From: Solirubrobacterales bacterium
Lineage (GTDB): Bacteria > Actinomycetota > Thermoleophilia > Solirubrobacterales > Solirubrobacteraceae
Length of the DNA stretch: 64,000 nucleotides
Direction of reading: 5' to 3'
Assembly (NCBI GenBank): GCA_947474595.1
Contig: CANJIV010000002.1
Span: 1 to 64,000, forward strand
Shown here: positions 8,728 to 17,963 of the stretch, in pieces
How positions within the stretch are numbered: position 1 is the first letter of the stretch
How the letters are laid out: each line of letters begins with the position of its first letter
Program-made: the position numbers and the translations under genes
Notes under the pieces: model-generated
Told to the model about the DNA's origin: nothing
The model's database searches: none
What the model saw: only the letters and a program-made list of their open reading frames with translations

Positions 8728-9882
8728 TTAGCTCATCACACGGTCGAGGCGTTTGAGAGCCTCGTCGACCTCGCCATCGCTGACGATAAGTGGTGGCAGG
8801 AAGCGCAGGGTATTAGGTCCGGTGGCATTAATCACCAGACGTTCTTCAAGCAGCGCGCGCTCGACGATAGCGGGAGCGTCGCCATCGACATCAACCGCGA
8901 GCATTAAGCCAGCTCCGCGTGGCTTGCTAGCCCCCGGCAGCTTGGCCAGGCCTTTAGATAGACGTGCTCCACGGTCGCGGACGCTCGCTAGTAGCGACTC
9001 GTCATCGATCACCTCCAGCGCCGCAAGGGCAGCACTAGCAATCACCGGCCCCCCAGCGAAGGTCGAGCCGTGGTCGCCCGGCGCGAAGACGTCTCCAAGT
9101 GCTGGGTTAGTGATCAACGCACCCAACGGCATGCCGCCCCCCAGCCCCTTAGCGCTCGTCAGCAGGTCAGGCACCACACCCGTGGACTGATAAGCCCAAA
9201 GCGTCCCAGTACGGCCCATCCCTGACTGCACCTCGTCAAAGACCAAGATTGCGCCGGTGCGGTCACAGGCCGCCCTGGCTGCGCTGAGCAACTCAGCACT
9301 AATCGGATAGACGCCGCCCTCACCTTGAATCGGCTCAATGAAAACGGCGGACGTCCCTGAGTGAACGGCGCGATCGACCGCTTGGGGATCTTTAGCTACC
9401 GCTACAAATCCGGGCACCATCGGCGCAAATGGATCCTGCTTAGCTGGCTGTGGAGTGGCCGAAAGAGCACCCAACGTGCGGCCGTGAAAGGCATCTTGGA
9501 TCACGACTATTTCGCCGCCCGGGCGAGCCTTACGGCAGAGCTTGATCGCGGCCTCATTGGCCTCGGCGCCAGAGTTTGCAAAGTAGACCTTGCCGCCGAG
9601 CGATGAGGCCGCCAGACGCTGTGCCAGGCGCATCGCTGGTTCGGTGTAAAAGAGGTTGGTGACGTGTATTAAGCGCTCAACCTGTTGCTGTACTGCCGCA
9701 ACGACCGCAGGGTGGCAGTGGCCGACGTTACAGACCGATATCCCAGCTAGAAAATCGAGATATTCGTTGCCTTCGTCATCCCACAGCCGACACCCCTCTC
9801 CGCGCACGAACTCAACTGGAAAGCGACGGTAGGAGGGGATCACGGAGCTAGATTCGATCGCCTGCAACTCCTTTACGCTCAT
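8728..9882 (-). CDS. argD: Acetylornithine aminotransferase
   Basis: PLP-dependent class III aminotransferase that converts N-acetylglutamate semialdehyde to N-acetylornithine. Length 384 is normal. The PLP-phosphate region (NSGAEANEAA), the cofactor aspartate in FDEVQSGMGRTG and the Schiff-base lysine in TSAKGLGGGMPLGA are all visible. Its start codon overlaps the argB stop by 4 bp (ATGA), indicating translational coupling. It may also serve as succinyldiaminopimelate aminotransferase, as in other bacteria with one copy, but nothing in the sequence decides this. Confidence 0.95.
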   Translation of the reverse strand: MSVKELQAIESSSVIPSYRRFPVEFVRGEGCRLWDDEGNEYLDFLAGISVCNVGHCHPAVVAAVQQQVERLIHVTNLFYTEPAMRLAQRLAASSLGGKVYFANSGAEANEAAIKLCRKARPGGEIVVIQDAFHGRTLGALSATPQPAKQDPFAPMVPGFVAVAKDPQAVDRAVHSGTSAVFIEPIQGEGGVYPISAELLSAARAACDRTGAILVFDEVQSGMGRTGTLWAYQSTGVVPDLLTSAKGLGGGMPLGALITNPALGDVFAPGDHGSTFAGGPVIASAALAALEVIDDESLLASVRDRGARLSKGLAKLPGASKPRGAGLMLAVDVDGDAPAIVERALLEERLVINATGPNTLRFLPPLIVSDGEVDEALKRLDRVMS

Positions 9883-10727
9883 GGCGCAGGCCTGATCTTG
9901 GTTCCTGATCCTGCGTTGGTGAAGAGCTCTAGTAGAAGCGAGTGCGGCACACGGCCGTCGACGATATGGGCATAGGCGACGCCACCTTGAATCGCCTCTA
10001 CGCAGGCAGCGAGCTTCGGACGCATCCCGCCTTGGATCGACTCAAGCGCGTCCACTACGACATCGGCTGTGGTCTCTGAGATCAGGCTGTCGGGGTCGTC
10101 GCCGTCGGCCAGCCATCCTGCGACGTCAGTCAAAAAGACGACCTTGTAGGCGCCCATCGCGCGCGCCACCGCACCGGCGGCCTCGTCAGCGTTGACGTTG
10201 TAGGAGTTACCTTCACTGTCGGATCCGATTGAGGCCACCACTGGTATGTAGTCGGCGCCAAGGTGGTCGATTAGGCCGACGTCAACACGATCGACGCTGC
10301 CAACGAAACCAATGTCTTGGCCAGTAGATGACGTCCTGCGCTTACAGCTAAATAGCGAGCCGTCGTCGCCGCAGATTCCAACCGCTGGCTGGCCGTGGCG
10401 GTTGAGGCGCAAGACGATGTCCTTGTTGACCTTCCCAACTAAGACCATCTTGGCCACTTCGACCGTCTGGGCATCCGAGACGCGCAGGCCCTCGACAAAC
10501 TCGACCGGCATACTCAGTCGCTCCATATAGCTCGTGATGTCGGGCCCTCCCCCGTGAATCACGATTGGATTAAGCCCGACGTATTTGAGCAAGACAACGT
10601 CGCGTGCAAACTCCTCACGCAGGGCTGGATCACTCATCGCCGCTCCGCCGTACTTGATCACCACGGTCTTTCCTTGGAACTCGCGGATATATGGCAGCGC
10701 CTCTAGGAGAGTTGCGACGTCACGCAT
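9879..10727 (-). CDS. argB: Acetylglutamate kinase
   Basis: Phosphorylates N-acetylglutamate, the committed and usually arginine-inhibited step. The 282-residue amino-acid-kinase fold shows VVIKYGGAAM near the N-terminus, the IHGGGPDI glycine-rich substrate loop, and the VNADEAAGAVA and FLTDVAGW motifs near the ATP site. Arginine-sensitive enzymes carry an extra N-terminal helix. About 20 residues (MRDVATLLEALPYIREF) precede the first strand here, which is compatible with a hexameric feedback-controlled enzyme. It sits between argJ and argD with overlap on the argD side. Confidence 0.96.
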   Translation of the reverse strand: MRDVATLLEALPYIREFQGKTVVIKYGGAAMSDPALREEFARDVVLLKYVGLNPIVIHGGGPDITSYMERLSMPVEFVEGLRVSDAQTVEVAKMVLVGKVNKDIVLRLNRHGQPAVGICGDDGSLFSCKRRTSSTGQDIGFVGSVDRVDVGLIDHLGADYIPVVASIGSDSEGNSYNVNADEAAGAVARAMGAYKVVFLTDVAGWLADGDDPDSLISETTADVVVDALESIQGGMRPKLAACVEAIQGGVAYAHIVDGRVPHSLLLELFTNAGSGTKIRPAP

Positions 10728-10765
10728 TAGGGGCCTTTGGGGAGAGGGTCATGGAGTCAGTCATC

Positions 10766-12022
10766 TTAAGTCCTGTAGTCGGCATTGATCGATACGTATT
10801 CATGTGAGAGGTCGGAGAAGAAGAGTTCACACTCGCCACCATCGCCGGGGAGGCTGACCTCGTACTCGACCTCGCTGCCTGCGACCGCAGCCGCTAGCTC
10901 GGCCACAGGGAAGTCCACGGCAGTGGAGGCGATACACACAGCGACTCCCTCGATCGTGATGTCTACGGCCAACGGCGCCGTACCAGGCATCGCCGCACCA
11001 ACGGCCTGGGTGATCCTGCCCCAGTTTGGATCGCCGCCATGCAGTGCAGTCTTGACTAAGGGAGAGTTAGCGATCGAGCGCGCAACGCGCTCTACCTCGT
11101 CGCCAGCGCCGCGCACGACCACACGCCCGACTCGCTTGCTGCCCTCCCCATCACGCACAATCAACAGCGCCAACTGACGCAAGAGAGCGTCGAGCGCCTC
11201 ACCAAAAGCCAACTCATCGGGCGACTGTGGCTCGACAACGACACCACTGGCGCCGCTGGCGATCAGGATCGCGCTGTCGTTAGTCGACAGCTGCCCATCT
11301 ACGCTGATGCGGTCAAAGGACCTTTTGACACAGACACCCAAAAGCAGATCGGCCGTCTCGGCGCTCAGCTGGGCGTCTGTCTGGATGAAGCAGAGCATCG
11401 TCGCGAATGCTGGTTGGATCATTCCGGCGCCCTTAGCTTGAGCGCTGAGCTTCACGTTTCCAGAGGGGAGCTTGACCTCGAGACAGACTCGCTTCTCAAA
11501 TGCGTCTGTGGTCATGATCGCAGCGGCCAGATCGGCAGCCGTATCAGGGGCAATCTGCTCGGCCGCTGCATCAATCCCGCGCAAGACCTTCTCGATCGGA
11601 AGCGTGACGCCAATCACTCCGGTTGAGGCGACCGCTACCTGCTGTGGCTCTAGCCCCAAGGCCGTGGCGCAGTGCTCTTGCATCGCCACGGCACCTGCAA
11701 AGCCCTCTGCCCCGGTCGAGGCATTAGCGTTGCCGCTGTTGACTACCACTGCGCGCAGAGCGTGCAGGTCGCAGCGCTCGCGACAGACCAAGACCGGCGC
11801 CGCCTGCACCCCTGAGCGCGTAAAACGCGCAGCGCTAACGCTCTCTTGGCCATCGCTGATCAGGATCGCCAGATCGGTGCGACCGCTGGCCTTTAGCCCT
11901 GCTGCGATTCCCGCAGCACGAAAGCCGCTAGGAAACCCGTCGCGCTCAGCGCCGCCACATTCGCTGACATGGTCAGGGCGCTGCACCCAACGCGAATCAA
12001 AAAAAGGTGGCACTTCGGTCAT
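10766..12022 (-). CDS. argJ: Bifunctional ornithine acetyltransferase / N-acetylglutamate synthase
   Basis: Recycles the acetyl group from acetylornithine to glutamate. The precursor cleaves itself before a threonine, which then acts as nucleophile. The site is visible in the string PAFATMLCFIQTDA, and the oxyanion and substrate motifs VVNSGNANA, STGVIG and TTDAFEK are present. Its presence implies the cyclic arginine pathway, so a separate argA or argE is not expected. It overlaps argC by 4 bp. Length 418 is typical. Whether it is monofunctional or bifunctional cannot be read from the sequence. Confidence 0.95.
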   Translation of the reverse strand: MTEVPPFFDSRWVQRPDHVSECGGAERDGFPSGFRAAGIAAGLKASGRTDLAILISDGQESVSAARFTRSGVQAAPVLVCRERCDLHALRAVVVNSGNANASTGAEGFAGAVAMQEHCATALGLEPQQVAVASTGVIGVTLPIEKVLRGIDAAAEQIAPDTAADLAAAIMTTDAFEKRVCLEVKLPSGNVKLSAQAKGAGMIQPAFATMLCFIQTDAQLSAETADLLLGVCVKRSFDRISVDGQLSTNDSAILIASGASGVVVEPQSPDELAFGEALDALLRQLALLIVRDGEGSKRVGRVVVRGAGDEVERVARSIANSPLVKTALHGGDPNWGRITQAVGAAMPGTAPLAVDITIEGVAVCIASTAVDFPVAELAAAVAGSEVEYEVSLPGDGGECELFFSDLSHEYVSINADYRT

Positions 12023-13023
12023 GAGATGCCCTCACCCTCGGGCAGCCCGAACATTAGATTGAGATTCGCGACCGCCTGAGAGGAGGTTCCCTTCCAGAGG
12101 TTGTCGATCGCGGCGAAAACCACAATCAGACCGCTGCGTTGATCGCGGTGGACGCTGATGCGGCAGATATTGGTGTCACGGACATCGCGCACCCCAGGGG
12201 GTGTCTGTGCGATCTCGATGAATGGCTCCTGGGCGTAGGCTTTCGCGTAGATCTCGCCAAGATCTGCGCCCACATCTTCGGTCCCACGCACATAACAAGA
12301 GACCAGCTCGCCTTGATCGAGTGGGACCAGATGTGGAACGAAGGTGATCGGTCCCGCCGAAGACCCCATCAGTGAGAGCTCTTGGTCGATCTCTGGTGTA
12401 TGGCGATGGGTGCCGACCTTGTAGGCCACCACGTTCTCGTCAACGGAGCAGAAGTGCGTGGTTTCAGTCGCCGCACGACCAGCTCCCGAGACGCCGGTCT
12501 TAGCATCAATTACAACGTCGCCAATCAATCCAGCGCGAGCCAGTGGCGCAAGGGCGAGCAGGGCGGCCGTAGGGAAGCAGCCCGGATTGGCGACCAGATC
12601 GGCTCCAGCGATCTCTTCGCGGCGCAGTTCGGTGAGCCCGTAGACAGCCTCTTGGATGAGGCTTGGCTCAGGGTGCTGGCCGTAGTGCTCTGCGTAGACG
12701 CCGAGATCGCGCAGGCGGAAGTCGGCCGAGAGGTCAACGACGCGGACGCCGCGTTTACGCAGGGCAGCGACTAGCCCAGCAGACGCTGCGTGGGGGTAGG
12801 CGACGATCGCCGCGTCGACTCCGGCCTGAGCGTCAACATCTGGCTCTTCCAAGATCAGCGGCACGCGATAGCGCGGGTAGAGATCATCTAGGCGACGGCC
12901 GCTATCGCTACGACTCGTCACGGTCACGAGTTCAAATGACGGGTGGCGCCAGAGCAGGTCCGCCGCAAGTGCCCCGGCAAAACCACTCGCACCAAAGACC
13001 GCGACGCTAGGCACGCAGCTCAC
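12019..13023 (-). CDS. argC: N-acetyl-gamma-glutamyl-phosphate reductase
   Basis: NADPH-dependent reduction of acetylglutamyl phosphate to the semialdehyde. The N-terminal Rossmann motif VFGASGFAGA (about 9-18) and the catalytic cysteine in VANPGCFPTA are clear, and a conserved HRHTPE histidine follows. Length 334 is normal for the type 1 enzyme. Its first 17 bases overlap the end of pheT, and it overlaps argJ by 4 bp at its other end. The arginine genes are thereby welded to the phenylalanyl-tRNA synthetase genes. Confidence 0.96.
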   Translation of the reverse strand: MSCVPSVAVFGASGFAGALAADLLWRHPSFELVTVTSRSDSGRRLDDLYPRYRVPLILEEPDVDAQAGVDAAIVAYPHAASAGLVAALRKRGVRVVDLSADFRLRDLGVYAEHYGQHPEPSLIQEAVYGLTELRREEIAGADLVANPGCFPTAALLALAPLARAGLIGDVVIDAKTGVSGAGRAATETTHFCSVDENVVAYKVGTHRHTPEIDQELSLMGSSAGPITFVPHLVPLDQGELVSCYVRGTEDVGADLGEIYAKAYAQEPFIEIAQTPPGVRDVRDTNICRISVHRDQRSGLIVVFAAIDNLWKGTSSQAVANLNLMFGLPEGEGIS

Positions 13024-15448
13024 CTCCCAAGTCGGCCGCTAAGGCAGCGGCTATTTTCTCGCGACGAGGCAGGATGTCGTCGTCGCTAAGCGTACGGTCA
13101 CTGGCGCCAAAGGTCAGTCGCAAAGCCAAGGAAACGCGCCCCGGACCGATTTGGTCACCGCGGTAGACGTCAAAGACCCTCGCCTCGGTCAGAAGCTTGC
13201 CCGCTGCGCTTTGGACAACCTCCAAGACTCGGTCGGCGCTGACATCATCACTGACTATCACCGCTATGTCTTGGCGGACCTCGGGAAAGCTCGTGAGGTC
13301 GCGATAGATCTCATTTCCTACGCCAGCGGCGTCAATGATCGAATCAATGTCGACCTCAAATGCAGATGCCGAGTCAAGGTCCCAGGCGGCGCTTACGGCT
13401 GGATGTATCTCACCCAACCAGCCGATCTCTCGGTCGCCGAGGTATACAGCGCCGGCGCGTCCCGGATGCAAGAACGGCTGGCTGGCCGCCTTGACCGACC
13501 ACGACAGACGCAAGCTGTCAAGCAGCCCTGTGAGGACCCCTTTTGCGGAGTAGAAATCTGCTGCCACCGCGACAGAGCTGCGCCACGTTGGCACGGTCGC
13601 CGCCCCTGTCAGTAAAACGCCCAGGCGGTGACCTTCATCAGGAAGTCCGCCATCTCCCAAGGCAGCGCCTAACTCACCCGCTGACTGCGGATGACGGTAG
13701 ACGCCGCCCATCTCCCACAGTCCCAGGTCAGCAGCGCCGCGAGCGACGTTGTGGCTGGCCGCGTCGAGCAGAGAGCCCAGCAGCGTAGTCCTCATCACCG
13801 ACTGCTCTTGAGACATCGGATTGGAGATCGCAATTGCATTGCGGCGTGGGTCATCGCCGTCGAGGCGCAAGCGGTCGGCGAGGTCGGGTGCGACAAAGCT
13901 CCAGCCGACGATTTCGTGCAGGCCAGCGGCTCCGAGGGCGTCTTGGGCACGTCGGCGCGCACGCTGACGCGGGCTCAGGCGCCCGCTGCTGGCGCGACGC
14001 GCAGGCAGCGTAGCGGGGAGGTTTGCGAGCCCGTCGATCCTCGCAACCTCTTCAATTAAGTCGATCTCGCGAGTGACGTCGATGCGGCGGAAGTGCGGCA
14101 CCGTGACGTCGAGCCCATCCTCAGCATCGACCACCGTAAAGCCAAGTGCGGTGAGGATCGTTGATTGGCGTGATCGTGAAAGCGTTGTCCCTAGCACCTG
14201 CGCGAGGCGAGCCTCGCGTAGACGCAACGTGATTGGAGCAGGTCCGTCTCCACCGATATCGATAGTTCCCGCTGCCACAGTTGCACCACAAAGCTCCACC
14301 ATCAGGCGAGTCGCTAACGCCTGAGCCTCTATCGCAACCTCGGGCGAAAGCTGCTTCTCAAAGCGCGACGAGGCCTCGCTACGCAGCGCTAGGCGTGTTG
14401 ATGTGCGCTGGATGTTGGGGCCATCCCAAGTCGCGGCCTCCATTAGGACGCGTGTCGTTGTGGCGCTTACCTCCGAGCGCACGCCTCCCATAACCGCGGC
14501 GATCGAGGTAGGCCCGTCTTGGTCACAGATAACAACCATTTCGCTGTCTAGCTCGCGCGTCTGACCATCGAGAGTCTCGACACTCTCCCCGTCGCCCGCA
14601 CGGCGTACAACCAAACGGCCACCGGCAATCTGATCGAGGTCAAAGGCGTGTAACGGCTGGCCGGTCACAAGCATCACGTAGTTGGTGATGTCGACGACAT
14701 TTGAGATGGGACGCTGGCCCGCAGCGCTCAGGCGGGCTTTGAGCCAGGTTGGAGAGTCTCCAAGCTTGACGTCTTCAAAGACGCGTGCGGTGAAGCGCTG
14801 GCACAAGGCTGGCTCCTGCACGTCTACTTCGACTCCATCGACCGGCCCAAACGTCCCGAGGTCTTGAGCCCAAGGCTCTGGCGATAACGGCGCCTGCGTG
14901 GCCGCGTGTACCTCGCGTGCAACCCCGTAGATGCTCAGACAGTCGGGACGGTTAGGGGTGATCTCTAACTCAAGAACGTCGCTGGAGATATCCATCACGC
15001 TGTCAAGCGGGGTCCCGGGCTTTAGCTGATCGTCAAGGACCATGATGCCGTCGTGGTTGCCGCCGATCCCCAGCTCGTCCTCAGCCAAGATCATGCCGTT
15101 GGATGCCACACCACGCAGCTTTGCCGTCTTGAGCTTTGTGGCATCAGTCATTACGGCGCCTGGGCGGGCAACGCCAACCGTTAGCCCAGGGGCAACGTTG
15201 GGGGCGCCGCAGACGATCTGCTCGACGCAGCCATCCCCCAGATCGACCTGACAGACAGAGAGTCGATCGGCGTCTGGGTGAGGCCCTGTCTCGAGCACGT
15301 GACCGACCACGAAATACTCAGAGGCAACTACCCCGTGATGTGAGATTCGCTCGACCTCGGTCCCAGTCAGATCCAACCTCTCAGCCAGCTCTGTCGCCGA
15401 GAGCGCAGAGGTTACGTAGTCGTTGAGCCAGAGTAGTGGCAGCTTCAT
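13007..15448 (-). CDS. pheT: Phenylalanyl-tRNA synthetase beta subunit
   Basis: Beta chain of the alpha2-beta2 synthetase. At 813 residues it is full length. It has an N-terminal EMAP-type tRNA-binding domain (about 40-150; VCGAPNV, VGVARPGA), B3/B4 editing domains, B5, a catalytic-like core (VGWSFVAPDLADRL) and the C-terminal ferredoxin-fold anticodon-binding domain (FPEVRQDIAVIV). Its start overlaps the end of pheS by 4 bp. Its end overlaps argC by 17 bp, an unusually deep overlap for an operon of unrelated pathways. Confidence 0.97.
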   Translation of the reverse strand: MKLPLLWLNDYVTSALSATELAERLDLTGTEVERISHHGVVASEYFVVGHVLETGPHPDADRLSVCQVDLGDGCVEQIVCGAPNVAPGLTVGVARPGAVMTDATKLKTAKLRGVASNGMILAEDELGIGGNHDGIMVLDDQLKPGTPLDSVMDISSDVLELEITPNRPDCLSIYGVAREVHAATQAPLSPEPWAQDLGTFGPVDGVEVDVQEPALCQRFTARVFEDVKLGDSPTWLKARLSAAGQRPISNVVDITNYVMLVTGQPLHAFDLDQIAGGRLVVRRAGDGESVETLDGQTRELDSEMVVICDQDGPTSIAAVMGGVRSEVSATTTRVLMEAATWDGPNIQRTSTRLALRSEASSRFEKQLSPEVAIEAQALATRLMVELCGATVAAGTIDIGGDGPAPITLRLREARLAQVLGTTLSRSRQSTILTALGFTVVDAEDGLDVTVPHFRRIDVTREIDLIEEVARIDGLANLPATLPARRASSGRLSPRQRARRRAQDALGAAGLHEIVGWSFVAPDLADRLRLDGDDPRRNAIAISNPMSQEQSVMRTTLLGSLLDAASHNVARGAADLGLWEMGGVYRHPQSAGELGAALGDGGLPDEGHRLGVLLTGAATVPTWRSSVAVAADFYSAKGVLTGLLDSLRLSWSVKAASQPFLHPGRAGAVYLGDREIGWLGEIHPAVSAAWDLDSASAFEVDIDSIIDAAGVGNEIYRDLTSFPEVRQDIAVIVSDDVSADRVLEVVQSAAGKLLTEARVFDVYRGDQIGPGRVSLALRLTFGASDRTLSDDDILPRREKIAAALAADLGGELRA

Positions 15449-16518
15449 CCGAACTGCCTCAGAAAGCGCACATCATTTTCATAAAAGAGGCGTAGATCCG
15501 GCACACGGTGTTTGAGCATCGCGATGCGCTCTATCCCGAGGCCGAAAGCAAAGCCACTAACTCGCTCGGGGTCATAGCCATGCTCACTAACGTGCCCAAA
15601 TACGTTGGGGTCAACCATGCCGGCTCCAAGAATTTCGATCCACGTCGACCCCTTACAGAGGTTGCAGCGCTGGCCACCAGCCATTACGCCGTCTGAGCAG
15701 TTAAAGCATGAGACATCTACCTCAACACTGGGCTCGGTAAACGGAAAGAAGTGTGGTCGCAGGCGGACTTCGCGCTCATCGCCAAAGGTAGCGCGAGCGA
15801 ATGCCAAGAGGGTCCCCTTGAGGTCAGCCAGGGTAATCCCCTCATCTACCGCCAGCCCTTCGAGTTGGTGGAACTGGGGAGTGTGAGTGGCGTCAGAGTC
15901 TCGGCGGTATACGCGGCCCGGAACGATCACATAGATCGGCGGCGCCTGAGCCTGCATCGCACGGATCTGAACTGGCGAGGTGTGCGTGCGCAGCACTAGG
16001 CTCGCAGGATTGCTCACGTCGTCTGCTCCGGCTACATAAAAGGTGTCGGTCCATAGCCTGGCTGGATGGGCCGCAGCGTGATTGAGGGCATCGAAGTTGT
16101 ATTGGACAAGCTCGATCTCAGGACCCTCGGCGATCGCAAACCCTAGCCCGATAAAGACGTCTTCGAGCTCGCGTTGGGTCTGAGTAATCAGGTGCAACCG
16201 TCCAGGAGAGTGATTGGGATCGCCGGGCAACGTGACATCTAGGCCACCAGCGACCAGGCGGCTGTCTAACTCTGCTGCGTCGAGCTGCGCACAGCGGCTA
16301 TCGATGAGCGCTTCGAGGGCCACGCGGCTCTCGTTGGCAACCTTGCCCACTTCGCCCCTCTGATCGGCTGGCAGATCGCGCACACCGCGCAAAAGGTTGG
16401 GAAGCTGGGCCTTGCGTCCGAGATAGCGCACGCGGATCTCTTCCAGCCCAGCAGAGCTAGTCGCCGCAGCGATCTCGGCCTCGGCCTCTGCACGCAGCTT
16501 GGTGATGGAATCGATCAT
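15445..16518 (-). CDS. pheS: Phenylalanyl-tRNA synthetase alpha subunit
   Basis: Class II synthetase catalytic subunit, 357 residues. An N-terminal coiled-coil arm (about 1-85) that contacts tRNA precedes the core with motif 2 (VYRRDSDATHTPQFHQLEG) and motif 3 (FAFGLGIERIAML). A CxxC-CxxC-like insert (SCFNCSDG, QRCNLCKG) is present, as in many PheS proteins. ATGA overlaps join it to the upstream methylase gene and to pheT. No T-box or Phe-rich leader peptide is seen, but the gene upstream sits only 4 bp away, so control must lie further up. Confidence 0.97.
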   Translation of the reverse strand: MIDSITKLRAEAEAEIAAATSSAGLEEIRVRYLGRKAQLPNLLRGVRDLPADQRGEVGKVANESRVALEALIDSRCAQLDAAELDSRLVAGGLDVTLPGDPNHSPGRLHLITQTQRELEDVFIGLGFAIAEGPEIELVQYNFDALNHAAAHPARLWTDTFYVAGADDVSNPASLVLRTHTSPVQIRAMQAQAPPIYVIVPGRVYRRDSDATHTPQFHQLEGLAVDEGITLADLKGTLLAFARATFGDEREVRLRPHFFPFTEPSVEVDVSCFNCSDGVMAGGQRCNLCKGSTWIEILGAGMVDPNVFGHVSEHGYDPERVSGFAFGLGIERIAMLKHRVPDLRLFYENDVRFLRQFG

Positions 16519-17240
16519 TGCGTCGAGATCCTAGATGGCAGGGATCGAGTTAGCTCGTAGAGCGCGACGGTCGTTGCCATCGCAACGTTGAGCGACTCTG
16601 ATGCGATCGGGATATGCGCGACGCGCTCACACGCGCCGACCACCTCATCAGGAAGACCTTCGCGCTCGGCGCCAACCAGCACCGTCACATCGCCCTCGGG
16701 CGTTGGGCCGCCAAGCACCTCGCCTTCGCGTGCAACAAGAGCGATCTTCTCGCCCGGCAGATCAGCTACCTCGCCACGAGCTAATGCAACACCGAAGATC
16801 GCTCCCATGCTGGCGCGCACGGCCTTTGGGCCATAGGGGTCAGCGCAGCCCGGACCAAGCACTACAGAACTCGCCCCGAAGGCCAGTCCGCTACGCAGGA
16901 TTGCGCCGACGTTGCCTGGATCGCCGACGCCATGTAGGTAGATGCAGAGAGGCCCGGTCGGGACCGACCAACGCTGTGCGTATACCGCCAGCGTGCGCGT
17001 GCCCGAACCCAGCGTGCTCGCACGAGCCAATAGCTCGGGCTCGACCTCGTCCCCTGCCAGTCCGCTATCGGTCGCAGCAAAGCGGGCCAAGGCTGGCCAT
17101 CCGGCGATGTCGGCGGCCGCCAGCAGATCTTCGCCTTCAGCGATGAAGCGTCCGGTTAGATCGCGACCGCGACGACGGTGAAGTCGCCTGACGTCAGCTA
17201 GGCGTTCATTGTGGGGTGATGTGATGGGTGTTGGTGTCAC
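16515..17240 (-). CDS. TrmH/SpoU-family RNA 2'-O-methyltransferase
   Basis: SPOUT-class methylase that acts on rRNA or tRNA ribose with S-adenosylmethionine. The three family motifs are visible: GVGDPGNVGAILRSG (motif 1, with the catalytic asparagine and arginine), VGAEREGLP (motif 2) and the knot loop IPIASESLNVAMATTVALYE. About 100 N-terminal residues form the substrate-binding domain. The 241-residue protein starts with GTG at 17240. It is the first gene of the pheST-arg array. This position, methylase then pheS, is widespread in Gram-positives. The exact target nucleotide cannot be given. Confidence 0.93.
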   Translation of the reverse strand: MTPTPITSPHNERLADVRRLHRRRGRDLTGRFIAEGEDLLAAADIAGWPALARFAATDSGLAGDEVEPELLARASTLGSGTRTLAVYAQRWSVPTGPLCIYLHGVGDPGNVGAILRSGLAFGASSVVLGPGCADPYGPKAVRASMGAIFGVALARGEVADLPGEKIALVAREGEVLGGPTPEGDVTVLVGAEREGLPDEVVGACERVAHIPIASESLNVAMATTVALYELTRSLPSRISTQ

Positions 17241-17280
17241 GGAAGTAGTGGTGTTAGTGGTGTATTACACAACGGTCGGT

Positions 17281-17322
17281 CAAACAAAAAAGGCGCCGAC
17301 CCCTAAAAAGAGGTTCGGCGCC
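17281..17322 (-). terminator. Rho-independent terminator of the rplT operon
   Basis: Read on the minus strand, GGCGCCGA (17322-17315) pairs with TCGGCGCC (17299-17292). A further CC/GG pair extends the stem after one mismatch, and a run of six T and then GTTTG follows. This is a textbook intrinsic terminator 28 bp beyond the rplT stop codon. It isolates the infC-rpmI-rplT transcript from the TrmH-pheST operon that starts immediately downstream. Confidence 0.88.
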
Positions 17323-17350
17323 CGTAAGGCACGTTGCATCGACAGCGTAG

Positions 17351-17710
17351 TTACGCAGCCGACGCCTCGCGGGCGCGTTCACAAAACCGTCGAAAAGCCT
17401 CTGGGTCACGGACGGCCATGTCGGCCAGCACTTTGCGATCTAGCTCGACTCCAGCCAACTTGAGGCCGTGCATGAACTGTCCGTAATTCAGACCCTCTTG
17501 ACGTGCGGCCGCATTGATGCGAGTTATCCAGAGACGGCGAAAGTCGCGCTTGCGGTTGCGGCGATCGCGATAGGCGTAGGTGTCTGCCTTAAGCAGCGCT
17601 TCCTTAGCCTGACGGTAAGAGGAGTTAGCGCGGCCACGAAAGCCCTTTGTGCGCTCAAGTGTCGCGCGGCGCTTCTTGCGCGCGTGAACTGATCGTTTGA
17701 CGCGGGTCAT
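17351..17710 (-). CDS. rplT: 50S ribosomal protein L20
   Basis: Early-assembly large-subunit protein that binds 23S rRNA and in many bacteria also represses its own operon. At 119 residues it has the family length and begins [15 protein letters not shown], the long basic N-terminal helix. The globular C-terminal part ([19 protein letters not shown]) is well conserved. It overlaps rpmI by 4 bp and is the last gene of infC-rpmI-rplT, ahead of a strong terminator. Confidence 0.98.
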   Translation of the reverse strand: MTRVKRSVHARKKRRATLERTKGFRGRANSSYRQAKEALLKADTYAYRDRRNRKRDFRRLWITRINAAARQEGLNYGQFMHGLKLAGVELDRKVLADMAVRDPEAFRRFCERAREASAA

Positions 17711-17907
17711 TTCCCGCCTGCCAGAAGTTTGCGAACGCGCGGAGCATCGTGGTCAGAGACTACGACCGGTCGACCGAGCGCACGTTTGTGGGCCGGCGAC
17801 TTCTTCTCAAGAATGTGGCTGGTCATCGCGTGACGCGCACGCAACTTACCCGTGCCCGTTTTGCGAAAGCGCTTCTTAGCGCCGGAATGGCTTTTCATCT
17901 TCGGCAT
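17707..17907 (-). CDS. rpmI: 50S ribosomal protein L35
   Basis: Small basic large-subunit protein of 66 residues, beginning [14 protein letters not shown], the family signature. It lies between infC (56-bp gap) and rplT (4-bp overlap), the near-universal order. The gap before it has no obvious pseudoknot leader that I can identify by eye. Confidence 0.98.
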   Translation of the reverse strand: MPKMKSHSGAKKRFRKTGTGKLRARHAMTSHILEKKSPAHKRALGRPVVVSDHDAPRVRKLLAGGK

Positions 17908-17963
17908 GCAGTGGGCAGGGTAGCGAATTTCGGCCCATCGGCGCCGCCTGACCCCGCCTAGAG

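Noticed and set aside
17262-17283. Possible promoter (TTGACC and TAATAC) for the TrmH-pheST-arg array
   Set aside because: Both boxes look good but are only 10 bp apart, too close for a sigma-70-type promoter. TTGACC also borders the T-tract of the rplT terminator.
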